NCBI GenBank assembly: GCA_021030915.1
Contig: JAGEMR010000204.1
Location: forward strand, 1-37,258
From: Astrothelium macrocarpum
Lineage: Eukaryota; Ascomycota; Dothideomycetes; Trypetheliales; Trypetheliaceae
Reading direction: 5' to 3'
Length of the DNA: 37,258 nucleotides
Made by a program: the position numbers and the translations under genes. Shown one piece after another: positions 10,708-20,526 of the stretch (its first letter is position 1; every line of letters starts with the position of its first letter). The notes below the pieces were generated by a model. The model did not search any database and was not told the origin of the DNA. It saw only the letters and a list, made by a program, of their open reading frames with translations.

Positions 10708-12067
10708 ATGCCTTCAGAATTGGCACATCATTTTGGCATTAACAATATTCCGTATGGAATTGCCAGTTCTTCTAAGCATCCCCCCGGCGTTGTCACCCGC
10801 CTGCAAGATTCTGTAGTTTTCCTGGCGCAGGTTGCCCAAAAAGGTATATTTAGAAAACACGTTGGTGATGAAATACTCGCGGCGCTTGGAAAGGTAAATC
10901 CGAGCTTTGTGCAAAGCCTGGTTAAGCCTTATTTTGATAGAAGTCGGCTGACTATTTGCTCAGTCGACATTGAATTCGCTCGCATCCGTATCCAAAGACG
11001 ACCTCAAAATATTTCGGTCCATTGTCCAAGAGTCTCTCAAAGACCTCGACAAAATCCAAAATTGCGTGGAACCTATTGAGAATGTTCGTATGCATCTCCC
11101 AGTCGAGATCGGTGACTTTACAGATTTCTCTTGCTCGGCCGACCATATGTTGAATGCTGGCCAAGCTGTCACTGGACTCCGTAATCTTCCACCAAGCTTC
11201 TTGCATTATCCAGTCGGATATACTAGTAGAGCGAGTGGAGTCAAGGTTTCTGGCACATCTTTTCAAAGACCTTGGGGGCAGTTTAGAAAAGATGGCGGCG
11301 TTGTCTGGGGTCCTACAGAACAGCTCGATTATGAGCTCGAGATGGCATGTATAATTGGCAAGCCAAGTGAGTTTGGAAAACGCGTCAAAGTCGAGGATGC
11401 TGCGGACCACATCTTTGGTATCGTCATCCTGAATGACTGGAGCGGTAAGTGCTAGCCTTGAGTTTCATATGGCTTCAACAGATACTAACACTGCACTTTT
11501 GCAGCTCGAGATATCCAAAGTCTTGAAATGCCTCCACTAGGGCCAATGAACAGCAAAAGCTTTTGTACTTCGATTTCACCATGGGTGATCACTCCTGAAG
11601 CGCTTGCCCCTTTCCGAAGCACCAGCAATGTGCCCGCCCGACAAGGTCCACTTACCGGCGTGATGACTCATTCGTCAGGACCTGGACGGGAGGCGTACAG
11701 TATCGATCTCGCTGCTTCGATTGCTTCCCCCAAAGGTCAAGATAGCAAGACCGTGGTTTGTCGATCGAACGTGAAGTGTATGTACTGGACCTTCGAGGAC
11801 CTGATTGCACATCAAACTTGCAATGGTGCTTACCTCCGTACCGGCGATATCTTGGCGACAGGAACTGTGACTGGACAAGAGAAGAAGACGTCTCATGGAT
11901 GTCTGTTGGAATTGTCTGTAGGAGGAACCGAAAGTTTTGATCTGAATAATGGAGAGAAGCGAACCTACTTACAGGATGGTGATTCCGTGATTCTCGAAGG
12001 CATTTCCGGAGAAGGTGTAGGATTTGGTGAATGTACAGGAACCGTCTTGCCAGCGGCAAAGGACTAA
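10708..12067 (+). CDS. Fumarylacetoacetase-family hydrolase
   Basis: Three exons, 10708-10893, 10964-11444 and 11505-12067, with introns of 70 and 60 nt, give 409 aa (mouse FAH has 419). The N-terminal domain starts HHFGINNIPYGIASS and the C-terminal hydrolase domain carries MHLPVEIGDFTDF, LDYELEM, NDWS-ARDIQ and GKSF-like SKSFCTSISPWV. Compared with remembered mouse residues, the metal ligands D116, E186, E188 and D220, the catalytic H123, R224, Q227, K240 and T244 are kept. Positions equal to substrate-contacting Y128, R142 and Y244 are S118, T132 and M231. The chemistry (C-C hydrolysis of a beta-diketo acid) is therefore likely intact but the substrate may differ from fumarylacetoacetate. 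It may process a ring-cleavage product made by nearby enzymes. Confidence 0.9.
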
Positions 12068-12441
12068 GTAGACAAAATATATATACTACCTTACGCGATA
12101 TAAAAGCACTCCTTTTCCAAACAGTTGTTTCTCTTAGTGAAGCATCAAGGCTACGGAAGCAATTTCGAGCGTAAAGCTTTGCGCCCCATCTTTTTTCCAA
12201 CCGGCACGTCAGAAATGACATGCGCCTGGATAGCTGCTAATTCCATCATGCCAAGAGGCCTGTTGGTTGTGTGGTTCGGACTCGGAAAGGAGGAAATTAA
12301 AACGCGTTCAATGAGTGACGAAACTAATCAAAGCCAATTTCCGCTGACCTCCGCTCAGCCACACGCATAACATCGTATCCTCTCATCTTTCAATCTCCAA
12401 CACTTCCACCCCATACTGTGATACTGTGCAGAACACTCACT
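12068..12441 (+). other. Intergenic region upstream of KEI1
   Basis: It holds the 3' end region of the FAH-like gene, including a TATATATA run near 12079, and the promoter of KEI1. A CT-rich stretch (CCTCTCATCTTTCAATCTCC) lies about 50 bases before the KEI1 start codon. No gene seen. Confidence 0.4.
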
Positions 12442-13496
12442 ATGGCGTTCGATAGACTAATACCACGGCCAAAGGTAATATCTTCCTACCGTCAACTATC
12501 GATGCGACTATGATATACTGATTTACCCTCCAGAGCTTCCTCTTCATGTCTCTGCGTACGGCCACAGAACTCATAACTCTCACTCTCCTTCTCAACAAAA
12601 TCTCTGGTCTATATGGCGTCCTCGCCGTCTTCACCGGCTACTCGCTTTCCGGCCTCCAACTATCCATGTATATCTACTCTGTTGTCGCCCTCGTCGTCTT
12701 TCTCATTCTATCACCACATATCCGCCGCCAATCACCCCTGCAATGTCTTGCCCTCGCCTACATGATTCTCCTCGACACCCTCATCAACGGCATCTATACT
12801 GCACTTTTCGGTATCAGTTGGTTTCTCGTACTGGCGCGCCATGTTGGTGGCGAGCAGCAGCAAACTACAATACTGGGTGGCGTCACCATCGAAGACACGT
12901 CGGGCTTCACGAATCCCGAGGTCAACGTCTCCCAAGTCGATGTCGTCGCAAGTCCCGCTCCAGGTGCTCTCACGGGCCAGGAGGCTGTCGCGATCGGCAG
13001 TGAAGGAAACGTGCCTGCTGGGGTGGGCAGCGCTGGAAGTGGCGCGATCTCGGACGTGATGTTTGAGTCTGGAAGTGTCGCCAGTATCACCGTCATTGCG
13101 TCATTCTGGTTACTACGCCTGTACGCGGTCCTGGTGGTATTTGCATATGCGCGATCGGTCTTGCGTCAGCATATCTACACGACAAGTTACTCGCAGCCGA
13201 ATTTCAGCTTGCAGAGTGGAGCTGCGGATGGGCTGGCGGAGAACCCATTTAGGCAGGGAAGAGAAGAGGGAAGCGGATGGAAGGGCACATTGGGAAGAGC
13301 GATGGTGCGTATACCAAGCAGTTATTGGTTGGGTGCCGATGCGGATGGTGAGTGGGTTAAGGGGATGGGAGGAAGGTTTCAGAAGCCAGTCAGATTGGAG
13401 CCACCCGGAGTTGGAGAGAGGGAACGCAGGAGGAGGAGTGGGACAGGGCCACCAAAGCCAGCGGAGGAGCTGCAAAATTTGACGGTCTCGCGATGA
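12442..13496 (+). CDS. KEI1: Inositol phosphorylceramide synthase subunit Kei1
   Basis: A tiny first exon (12442-12474, MAFDRLIPRPK) joins after a 59 nt intron to 12534-13496, giving 331 aa. The joined start reads RPK-SFLFMSLRTATELI, the conserved beginning of the Kei1 family (DUF1753). Hydrophobic segments at about residues 20-45, 50-70, 80-110 and 190-215 fit a four-helix Golgi membrane protein. Kei1 is the regulatory partner of Aur1 in inositol phosphorylceramide synthase, an essential fungal sphingolipid enzyme. The loop between helices 3 and 4 is Gly/Ser/Ala-rich, and the C-terminal tail is polar with a basic run (RERRRRSG). In yeast the protein is cleaved by Kex2; whether a matching site works here is unknown. 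Confidence 0.9.
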
Positions 13497-13928
13497 GAAG
13501 GTTGTCTTGCGTGAGTATCACGGATGCAGAATCTTGACGGCTTTGCGGTGAGGATGTTGTTATGCACCAACGTTGTGGAGCTGCGATCCTGATATGGGAT
13601 GCATAGAGCGACGATTACAAGAGGAGGTGGTATGCAGAGCAGAAATTGGATAGACTGCTCTGGGACATTTTGAATTTTCTTGGTCGTTGGGAAAAGGCTT
13701 TTTGGTGATAGCCTTGCATTAATTGTCTATAGAACATTGGTAGTGACATGTACAAAACAATTCAATTTCACATTTATTATATGATCACCAGCAGAGCGAA
13801 CCTGACCGTGCCACCTGTGCCTTCTCCGGGCACTCCATCAACGCCTTGCTTCCTCGGAAAGTTCTTAGTAAGTAATGCAAAGTTGAAGATTACGATCCAG
13901 ATTTAAACCATGTATATCGTGCGTCCAA
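13497..13928. other. Convergent intergenic region
   Basis: This lies between the 3' ends of KEI1 (plus) and YPT6 (minus) and should contain both terminator regions. No open frame of note was seen. Confidence 0.4.
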
Positions 13929-14801
13929 TCAACAGGCACAGCCTTGATTTTCCTGTGGCGGATTTGGGTTGATGCTAACGTCGATCCCTTTTGCAAGTAT
14001 TAGAATTGGTCATCATGAATACTCAGGGGCGTCATCTAGAGGACAAACTTACTCTGACTCTCTTCTCTTTGACCTTCTCCCTCCATTCCTGGTAGTGCTT
14101 GTGCTATCCTTTTGAATAACGCCTTTACATTGTGTCCTACTTTGGCGCTCGTTTCGATAAACATAAGGTTGTGCTTTTTCGCTTCCTCTTCTCCTTGCGC
14201 TGTCGTCACCTCCCTCTTATCATTCAAGTCGGTTTTGTTTCCTACGAGCACAATGATCACATCATTGCCACGTTCTCCTCGAACATCATCTACCCATTTT
14301 CTTGTGTTGGCGAACGATTTGGCATTGGAAATGTCGTAGACCACAACGGCCACCGAGGAGTCGCGAATGTAGGAGGGAATTAGAGAACGAAAGCGTTCTT
14401 GGCCCGCAGTGTCCTAAGCAACTATCATTAGAAGCATGAAGATAGAGAGACCGCTGAATGCCGCCTATACCCAAAGTTGCAGCCTGACTGTCCGATCTTC
14501 AAGATACATGGTTTTTGAAAGGAAATCGATGCCAATTGTTGCTTGGTATGTGTTGCTAGAGAATATCAGCCCAAGAATCTCATTAAAAAAATACTCAATC
14601 ATTAGTATGGCACTTACTTGAAATCATCGTACATGAACCGGGTGATAAGCGATGTCTTCCCTACTGATTGCTCGCCAAGAAAGACAAGCTACAAAGAATA
14701 CAATCAGTGTCTTTCGATGCGCACTTTCTAAACTGGAAACATAATCTTACCTTGAACTTTTTGAGGGGATTTGAGTACGCCCCAGCGCCTCCAGACGCCA
14801 T
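13929..14801 (-). CDS. YPT6: Rab6/Ypt6-family small GTPase
   Basis: Five exons, 14801-14751, 14688-14618, 14555-14471, 14413-14053 and 13987-13929, with introns of 57-65 nt, give 208 aa, a normal Rab length. The G1 loop is GEQSVGKTS (22-30). The third exon carries the effector loop ([14 protein letters not shown]), and exon 4 carries [20 protein letters not shown], the Rab6-type signature, then GNKTDL and ETSAK. The last exon encodes a [12 protein letters not shown] tail; the Cys-x-Cys end fits double geranylgeranylation. Ypt6 acts in retrograde endosome-to-Golgi and intra-Golgi traffic. The final intron has a CTAAT branch motif; missing this splice would give a false ending without the prenylation motif. 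It shares a 372 bp divergent promoter region with NOP53. Confidence 0.95.
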
Positions 14802-15173
14802 GTTGAGTGTGAATAGTAATTATCTTCGGATTATTATGGACGGATAGTGCTCGGCCGAGACGGGCTGAAAAAGTTGTTGGAAAAGCTACAGAATGAATTG
14901 AAGACAGTCGCACCAAGGCCTCAACTGAGCTACTTTTGGCCAAACGAAGAATGGAGAAGTGAATCTGAGCGTTAGCAAACAGACAAAGAGCGTGACGAAA
15001 TTGTTCAGGAGGTTCTGATGGGCAACCATTGCCAAGGCCGCGCAGGGATCGGAGCGCCACAACCGTGCTATCGCCAAGATCATCCCCTCCACCAAAACTT
15101 TTAGACAATTTCGCATGCTGCGAGTCGCGTTGCATTTTTCACTTTACACAAAGTCGATCAAGAGCTTGCAGCC
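14802..15173. promoter_or_regulatory. Divergent promoter region of YPT6 and NOP53
   Basis: These 372 bases separate two start codons on opposite strands and must supply both promoters. No TATA box is obvious, as expected for constitutive housekeeping genes. Confidence 0.5.
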
Positions 15174-16589
15174 ATGACAGAAGTGTTGGGAACTCCGGCG
15201 CAGTACAAACAGTCCTCTCGAAAAGGGAAGAAAGCATGGCGAAAAAACATCGACATCTCAGAGCTCAATGAGGGTTTGGAAGAAGTAAGGAATCAGGTCA
15301 TTCAAGGGTATATCGATCGTTTGTTTAGCGTTCTGTTGCGAATACTTATCCCATATACAGTGGAGTGCTTGCCGAGAAAGCTTCTGTGGATCTCTTCGTT
15401 GCAGACACCACAGGTGACGCTGCAATCCAAAAAGCCTACAAGACAAATAAACCTTTGAAAGCCGATGAAATCCTTGCCCAGAGATCTGCAGTAGCAGTAG
15501 TCGATACCCGGAAACGGAAAACCAATGTCACAGATGGCATCATTACACCGCAGAATAAGAAAATTAAAAGTAGCTATGTGAGGCCTAAAGAACTCGAGCG
15601 ACTACGGGATATTGCGTATGGTGGTGAAACGATCCAAAAAAATATCATTAGCACAGATGGGCGGCCAAGCTATGACCCTTGGACTGCTCCAGAAATCACC
15701 CATGACCCACGATTCTCCTTCCTCAACAATCACGAACCAAAGCCTGTACAGGAGCCAAAGACCATGCGACATGCGCCTCTATCTCTTGCCGCGAACGGAA
15801 AGGCGTTTCCAGCTGTTCAGAAGCCGGATGCGGGGCGCAGCTATAATCCCGACTTCAATGATTGGTCATCTCTTTTAGAGCGCGAAGGCGCGAAAGAAGT
15901 CACCGCTGAAAATGAACGACGCGCTGTTGCTGCTGCCGAAGCGGAGCAGCTTGCTCGCGCTCAGGCTATTGCCGCCGAGCCGGATCCTGAAACTGAAGCT
16001 GAGGAGAGCACATGGGAGAGCGAATGGGAGGGCATTCAGAGTGAAGTGGAAGACGCGGATTGGCTAAAGCAGAAGCGGCCTGAACGGAAGACGCGGGCGC
16101 AAAGGAACAAGGAATTGAGAAGAAAGCAGGAAGAGAGGGCTTTGATCCATGAACGGAAGGTAAAGGAGAAGGAGAAGCAGGCCGAAAAGGTCAGACAATT
16201 GGCAAGGGAGATGAGCGAGCGAGACAAAAAGAATAGACAAATGGTAAAAATTGAGGAACAGCTGTCACCAAATGAAGATGATGAGGTAGAGCTACACAAG
16301 AGGAGGAAATTTGGCAATGCCAAGTGAGTTAGCCATGGAATTTCAATGGTGGATTTCCAAAGTACTAACAATGCTTAGAGTACCTGAAGCTGCTCTAGAA
16401 CTGGTGCTTGCGGATGAGCTGCAAGATTCTTTGCTCCGCCTCAAACCGGAAGGGGATCTCTTGAAGGACAGATATCGAAATTTGATTCTGAATGGAAAGC
16501 TTGAGGCCAGAAGAGCGGCGCAGCACAAGAAGCCGAAGCGAACAGTGACGGAGAAATGGTCATACAAGGATTGGAAATTGCTAAAATGA
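15174..16589 (+). CDS. NOP53: Ribosome biogenesis protein Nop53
   Basis: Three exons, 15174-15307, 15361-16323 and 16379-16589, with introns of 53 and 55 nt (the second with CTAAC), give 435 aa, close to yeast Nop53 (455). The N-terminus contains SRKGKKAWRKNIDISELNEG, the family's most conserved segment. Then come a low-complexity middle with long acidic and basic coiled-coil stretches, and a C-terminal domain (LADELQDSLLRLKPEGDLLK; ...YKDWKLLK). Nop53 is a nucleolar factor of 60S subunit assembly that recruits the exosome and Mtr4 helicase to trim the 7S pre-rRNA to 5.8S. A yeast-style LFVAD arch-interaction motif is present (VDLFVADTTGDA). Confidence 0.95.
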
Positions 16590-16735
16590 AAGACGCAGCA
16601 GCAATAGACCCTCGCGCTGTATACAAGCGCGTTCTAACAAGCCATGATTCCCCACGCATAACCACCGTGAAACTCGTGTCTACCATGATTTACAAGCTCG
16701 AGAAAGCCATCGCCTTCCAACCCACGCGAGACTAC

Positions 16736-17503
16736 TTACTCATCACTGAACCTTGAACTCATCAACTCATCCGCATACGCCCTCTGCACCTTCCAATTCT
16801 CCCTGTCCCGCTCCTTCACCAACACGGCAAGCACCTCAATCGGCGGTTCAAGCCCCAGCACATGGGCGCGCTGCCATCGCTTTATACGTGCAATCCCTAT
16901 GCACGGCTGTAGACATCCTGATTAGCATTTTCCACAACACCCTTTGCGACAGCTCTCTCCTTGTAATAAAACACTGCAGAAACGCAAGAGAAAACTCACC
17001 CCATACTCCCCACTCATATCCCACTCCCGTAACACCTTCTCCTCCACACTCAGCTCCTTCTGATGCACCCGTGGCGCCAGCAAGTTCCGTTCCTTCTCCC
17101 TCCAATACGCCTTGATCTTCGCATCCGACACCTTCCTCGCTGTTTCCTCCTCCGGCATGCGCTCCTCAGCCGTCAACCGCCGCTGCTCCTGCTCCGCCTC
17201 CAGCTGCCGCTGGATCGCGGCTTCGGCGGTCGTCGGCGCCGTGTCGATCTCGTGCGCTGTGATTTGCGAGCTCTCATCTTTGACGACGGTCTTGGTTTGT
17301 GTGTTGGGGGAGGGCTTCTCGGAGTCTGCGACGAGGGAGTCGAGGAGCGCTGGGTCGGTTTTGGGTTTGCTGGGTTGATGGAGGAGGTCTTTGCCGGTGG
17401 GGGTGGCGCTGGGTTTGGTGATGCGGTTTTTGTTGTTGAAGGTTAGAGTGGATTGGGAGGATTTGGCGACAGGGCCGGAGGAGGTGCGGCGTTTGGGTGG
17501 CAT
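16736..17503 (-). CDS. DNA polymerase delta small subunit (p12/Cdm1 family)
   Basis: Two exons, 17503-17000 and 16906-16736, joined across a 93 nt GTGAGT...TCTACAG intron, give 224 aa. The join reads WDMSGEYG-PCIGIARIKRW, the signature of DNA polymerase delta subunit 4; the following RAHVLGLEPPIEVLAVL is also typical. An N-terminal QSTLTFNN (17-24) is a PIP-box-like PCNA-binding motif. The middle is a charged helix (IQRQLEAEQEQRRLTAEERM). The subunit stabilises the replicative polymerase and its PCNA contact. The intron has no in-frame stop for most of its length, so an unspliced transcript would encode a 193 aa form without the C-terminal domain. It is convergent with NOP53, 146 bp apart. 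Confidence 0.9.
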
Positions 17504-18313
17504 GATAGATGGATTGATTTTTTAATGATGTACCGTGTTTGGGTTGGAATTGGTATGTGGGATTTGCTGAATTGGATCTTGTGTGAATCAAGATTTCCCT
17601 TTGAACAGGATTCCGATGATGGTATTTAAGAAACGGAAAACCCTAGCAACATTAGTATGTACGCATCGAGAACACCCGATTCTTGTCCCGGATGCATTAT
17701 TACCTTACTGGGTAGCTTAGTGAGGTGAGTTAAATTCGATGACGAGATTAGTGGAGGATCGTCGCCTCAGTAACCAGAACTTGGTAAACAAAGAATAACA
17801 ATCACAGCCACTGCTTCAACCCACGATTTACTCACAATGGAACACTAAGAGGGCCAGAACCATGTAAGCCGAAAACTTCAGAAGCAGTGGATTATGCAGT
17901 CGAATCACCCAGTAATCGATGTATCTGGAAGCTGTCTTGAAATGTTTTTCCGAAAGACGCGTTGCTGGCGGGATTATTCTCTTAAGATTGTGACCATGTA
18001 TCAAGTTCTAAGTACGTCCTAACATCATGTGTTCGAACCAGTGTGTGACTTGTGAGTTTCATAACGAAGGGCGATCTGGCAAATAGTTATCTATAAATAT
18101 TGTCACATTATATGTCACAAGCGGGATAAAATGGGCCAATATATGATCAAATTCCAATGCGCGATACCGCTGATCGCGAGATGATTAAATAGTTAACTAA
18201 ACATCAAATGGGCAAGTTGATAGAGTAACTTAGAGTCAACATTCAAATAAGCAATTGATGAAGTTGTAATTAGGTATGGTCAGAAGCTATGTAACGATAG
18301 GCATGTGCTTCCG
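17504..18313. other. Gene-free region
   Basis: This is the promoter side of the polymerase delta subunit gene, followed by moderately AT-rich sequence with stops in all frames. No repeat unit or RNA gene was recognised. Confidence 0.4.
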
Positions 18314-18961
18314 TCATTGGTGCTTGTCATGATAGTCCTCTTCTTGTTTTGTTTTTGTGTCTTTGTCGACATCGTCTGCAAAATCTGTGTTCTGCAGATC
18401 ATTACAGGCTCCGTCCTCATAGTGAGGGATACTTACAGACGTATGGCTACTGCGAGTTGTAGTAGTCGCCAATCGACTTGCAATTCTTCTTTCGAGTCTC
18501 CAAGCATTAAGCGGAGGCATGGCTGTTCCCACATGTCTGGTCCGAATCTTATCAAGAACCGGACCCACAAGTAATCCAGCGATGCATAGTCAGCCATGTA
18601 CCTCAAATAAGAGTGGGTCTGGCGCTGATTTTCGTGTTTTTACTGTGTAGGGGATACGGCATCCGTTCACAATTGCAGCAGGTGGAGAGCAGCCTCTGAT
18701 ACTCATACCGCTGAATCTGGCATTGCAAATAATTTTTCGAGTCTCGATCTCCATTGAGTAGTCCCCGTCATCGTCACTGGCGTCATCGCCTTTACCGTCG
18801 TTACCGTCTCCGTGACTGCCCTTGGTGTTGTCGTCGTCGCCGACTTTATCGTGAAGTCGAAATGCCACGTCGAGATCGTCGTATTGTGTATAGAGTTGAT
18901 CGCACAAATGTATGACGTTAGCCAGAGAGTTTTGTTGATGTCTGCCACACTTATACCACAT
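18314..18961 (-). pseudogene. Unidentified reading frame with one internal stop
   Basis: A single minus-strand frame of 216 codons from ATG 18961 is interrupted only by a TGA about 124 codons in (near 18590). The first part has an acidic, Asp/Gly-rich low-complexity segment (residues about 40-67) followed by ordinary sequence (TRKIICNARFSGMSIRGC). The part after the stop is basic (RIRTRHVGTAMPPLNAWRLE), then acidic to the end. The family is not recognised. Frame continuity across the stop suggests a recently broken gene, but chance is possible. Confidence 0.3.
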
Positions 18962-20253
18962 CTTTAACCAAGTAGGCTTGGGGAAACAGACCGCTGTAAA
19001 AAGCCAAAACCAAAGCTTTTGTGTTTCTGCCGTAGCAACCAGCGTTTTAATAATGTATGTAATCCGAGGCTTTAGCAGTCCGGTAACAATACATCTAAGT
19101 TCAAAGTCTTTGCTGTCTCTTTCAATGACACTTAATCTGGCCGTGCTCGCTCTGCCCCTTCAAGTCGTTCAATTCGGGTATCGGTTCGTATAAGTTTGCA
19201 GAAAAGAATACATGTACCCTGCGATATATCCCTGTGAATTTCTCTCCAAAAGCGTGCTCAGGATTAGGTCCTGAGTTTGGTAGAATCGCATGCATGGCTT
19301 GCTTCATCACCTAAACCAAAATCTTCAATAGCTGGTAATCTTTGCAGCCGGCAAGGGCATCCAACAACTTGTGAGCGTGTGTGCAGTCGACTTGGAGATC
19401 TAATAGCTCCCGTAAGTCGAACCATAACGACTCCCCCATATCCTTTGGTCGGTTTTCGGCGTCTCTCAATTCATTTATTCGCTCTATACAGTAGAGCTAT
19501 GTTTCTTCAACTTCTTCATTATAGCCGTGAGATTTCCAGAAGGATTCGAGTCGACGTAAAGGTAAATCCGCCATAATAACGATCAGAGGAAAGAAGGGAA
19601 GCAAAGTGATATTATTGTGGTTGGTGAACTTCCAGGCAAAGGTGACTCAGAAATAGATCAACAAACACCAGAGATACATCGACACCAACGTCGATATCCT
19701 CACATCAATAAGAAAATACCCTCGCCTCAACAAAAACAGATAGACTCACAGGTACCAACTAGGTGCACCCATTTCCTTTTCCACTTTTCTACTTTTCTAC
19801 ATTCGGATCTGGATGATTGGTCAGCAACCATGAGTTGTGACGATGTAACTGTGCCCCACACGTAAGCTTTACTTGAGTTAACCTTCTGGACATCTTACGG
19901 TTTGTTCATGATAAGTAGTGTTAGCATGTCATCCTTAGAAAGTGACTCCGGATCGGGGAAATACTTTTGCCGTTGCCGGCCATTCGCTCTTCCAATCGCC
20001 TTCTTGAAGTGTGCAGCGTGCTCCTGCACTCCGCCAGGCTTTGATCCTGCTCAGGGAGCGGGGGGCTCTTGCATCGCCGTCGGATACAACCTTGGAGGCT
20101 GGAATGACCGTGTGTCGCGAACAGAGCCAATCAATGGTGGCGTCAACACAACGTTACGCGAACAGCCTTGGTGGCGTCCGCGCGGCAGGACCCGCTTGTG
20201 ACCTGCATGCATTTCAAGGATTTCTTCGTCCAATTTTCTACGCTTCTTCTACC
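18962..20253. other. Gene-poor region upstream of the acid phosphatase
   Basis: Scattered frames of 60-107 codons overlap on both strands around 19.6-20.3 kb without family resemblance. A GC-richer patch lies near 20040-20200. I see no supported gene. Confidence 0.4.
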
Positions 20254-20259
20254 CACGTT
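20254..20259 (+). promoter_or_regulatory. Possible phosphate-response site (CACGTT)
   Basis: CACGTT, about 270 bases before the phosphatase start codon, matches the CACGTK core bound by Pho4/NUC-1-type regulators of phosphate-starvation genes. One six-base match is weak evidence. Confidence 0.25.
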
Positions 20260-20426
20260 CTCCGCCGCTCTAGGAAGGAGACGAAAAACAGGATCAGATG
20301 GTTCAGCGCAGCCTCCGCCACTCGAGTGGTCTGAACGCCTGCTCGATGATTGTTCTGTGCCGTGCCCTCCCTCCTACTGATTCATGTACGAGAGCGCGCC
20401 TTAGAGATTCTGTAGGTTCGGTTGAA

Positions 20427-20434
20427 TATATAAT
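20427..20434 (+). promoter_or_regulatory. TATA box of the acid phosphatase gene
   Basis: TATATAAT ends 92 bases before the ATG at 20527, a normal distance. A pyrimidine-rich leader with TTTTCTTTCTTGCC lies between them. Confidence 0.5.
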
Positions 20435-20526
20435 AAGTCGGAGCATCTGTGATAGATCCTCTTCATTTCATCTTCATCCACGTCGAGTCTTTTCTTTCTT
20501 GCCTACAATCGCTTCATATAATCAAG

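Noticed and set aside
11200..11260. Loss of the catalytic histidine in the FAH-like protein (VGYTSRAS where relatives have VGYHGRAS)
   Set aside because: The catalytic histidine of the family lies earlier, in the segment matching DFSCSADHM, and is present as H123.
17063..17446. A 127-codon plus-strand frame of Gly, Leu and Arg
   Set aside because: Antisense shadow of the polymerase delta subunit exon; low complexity and no family match.
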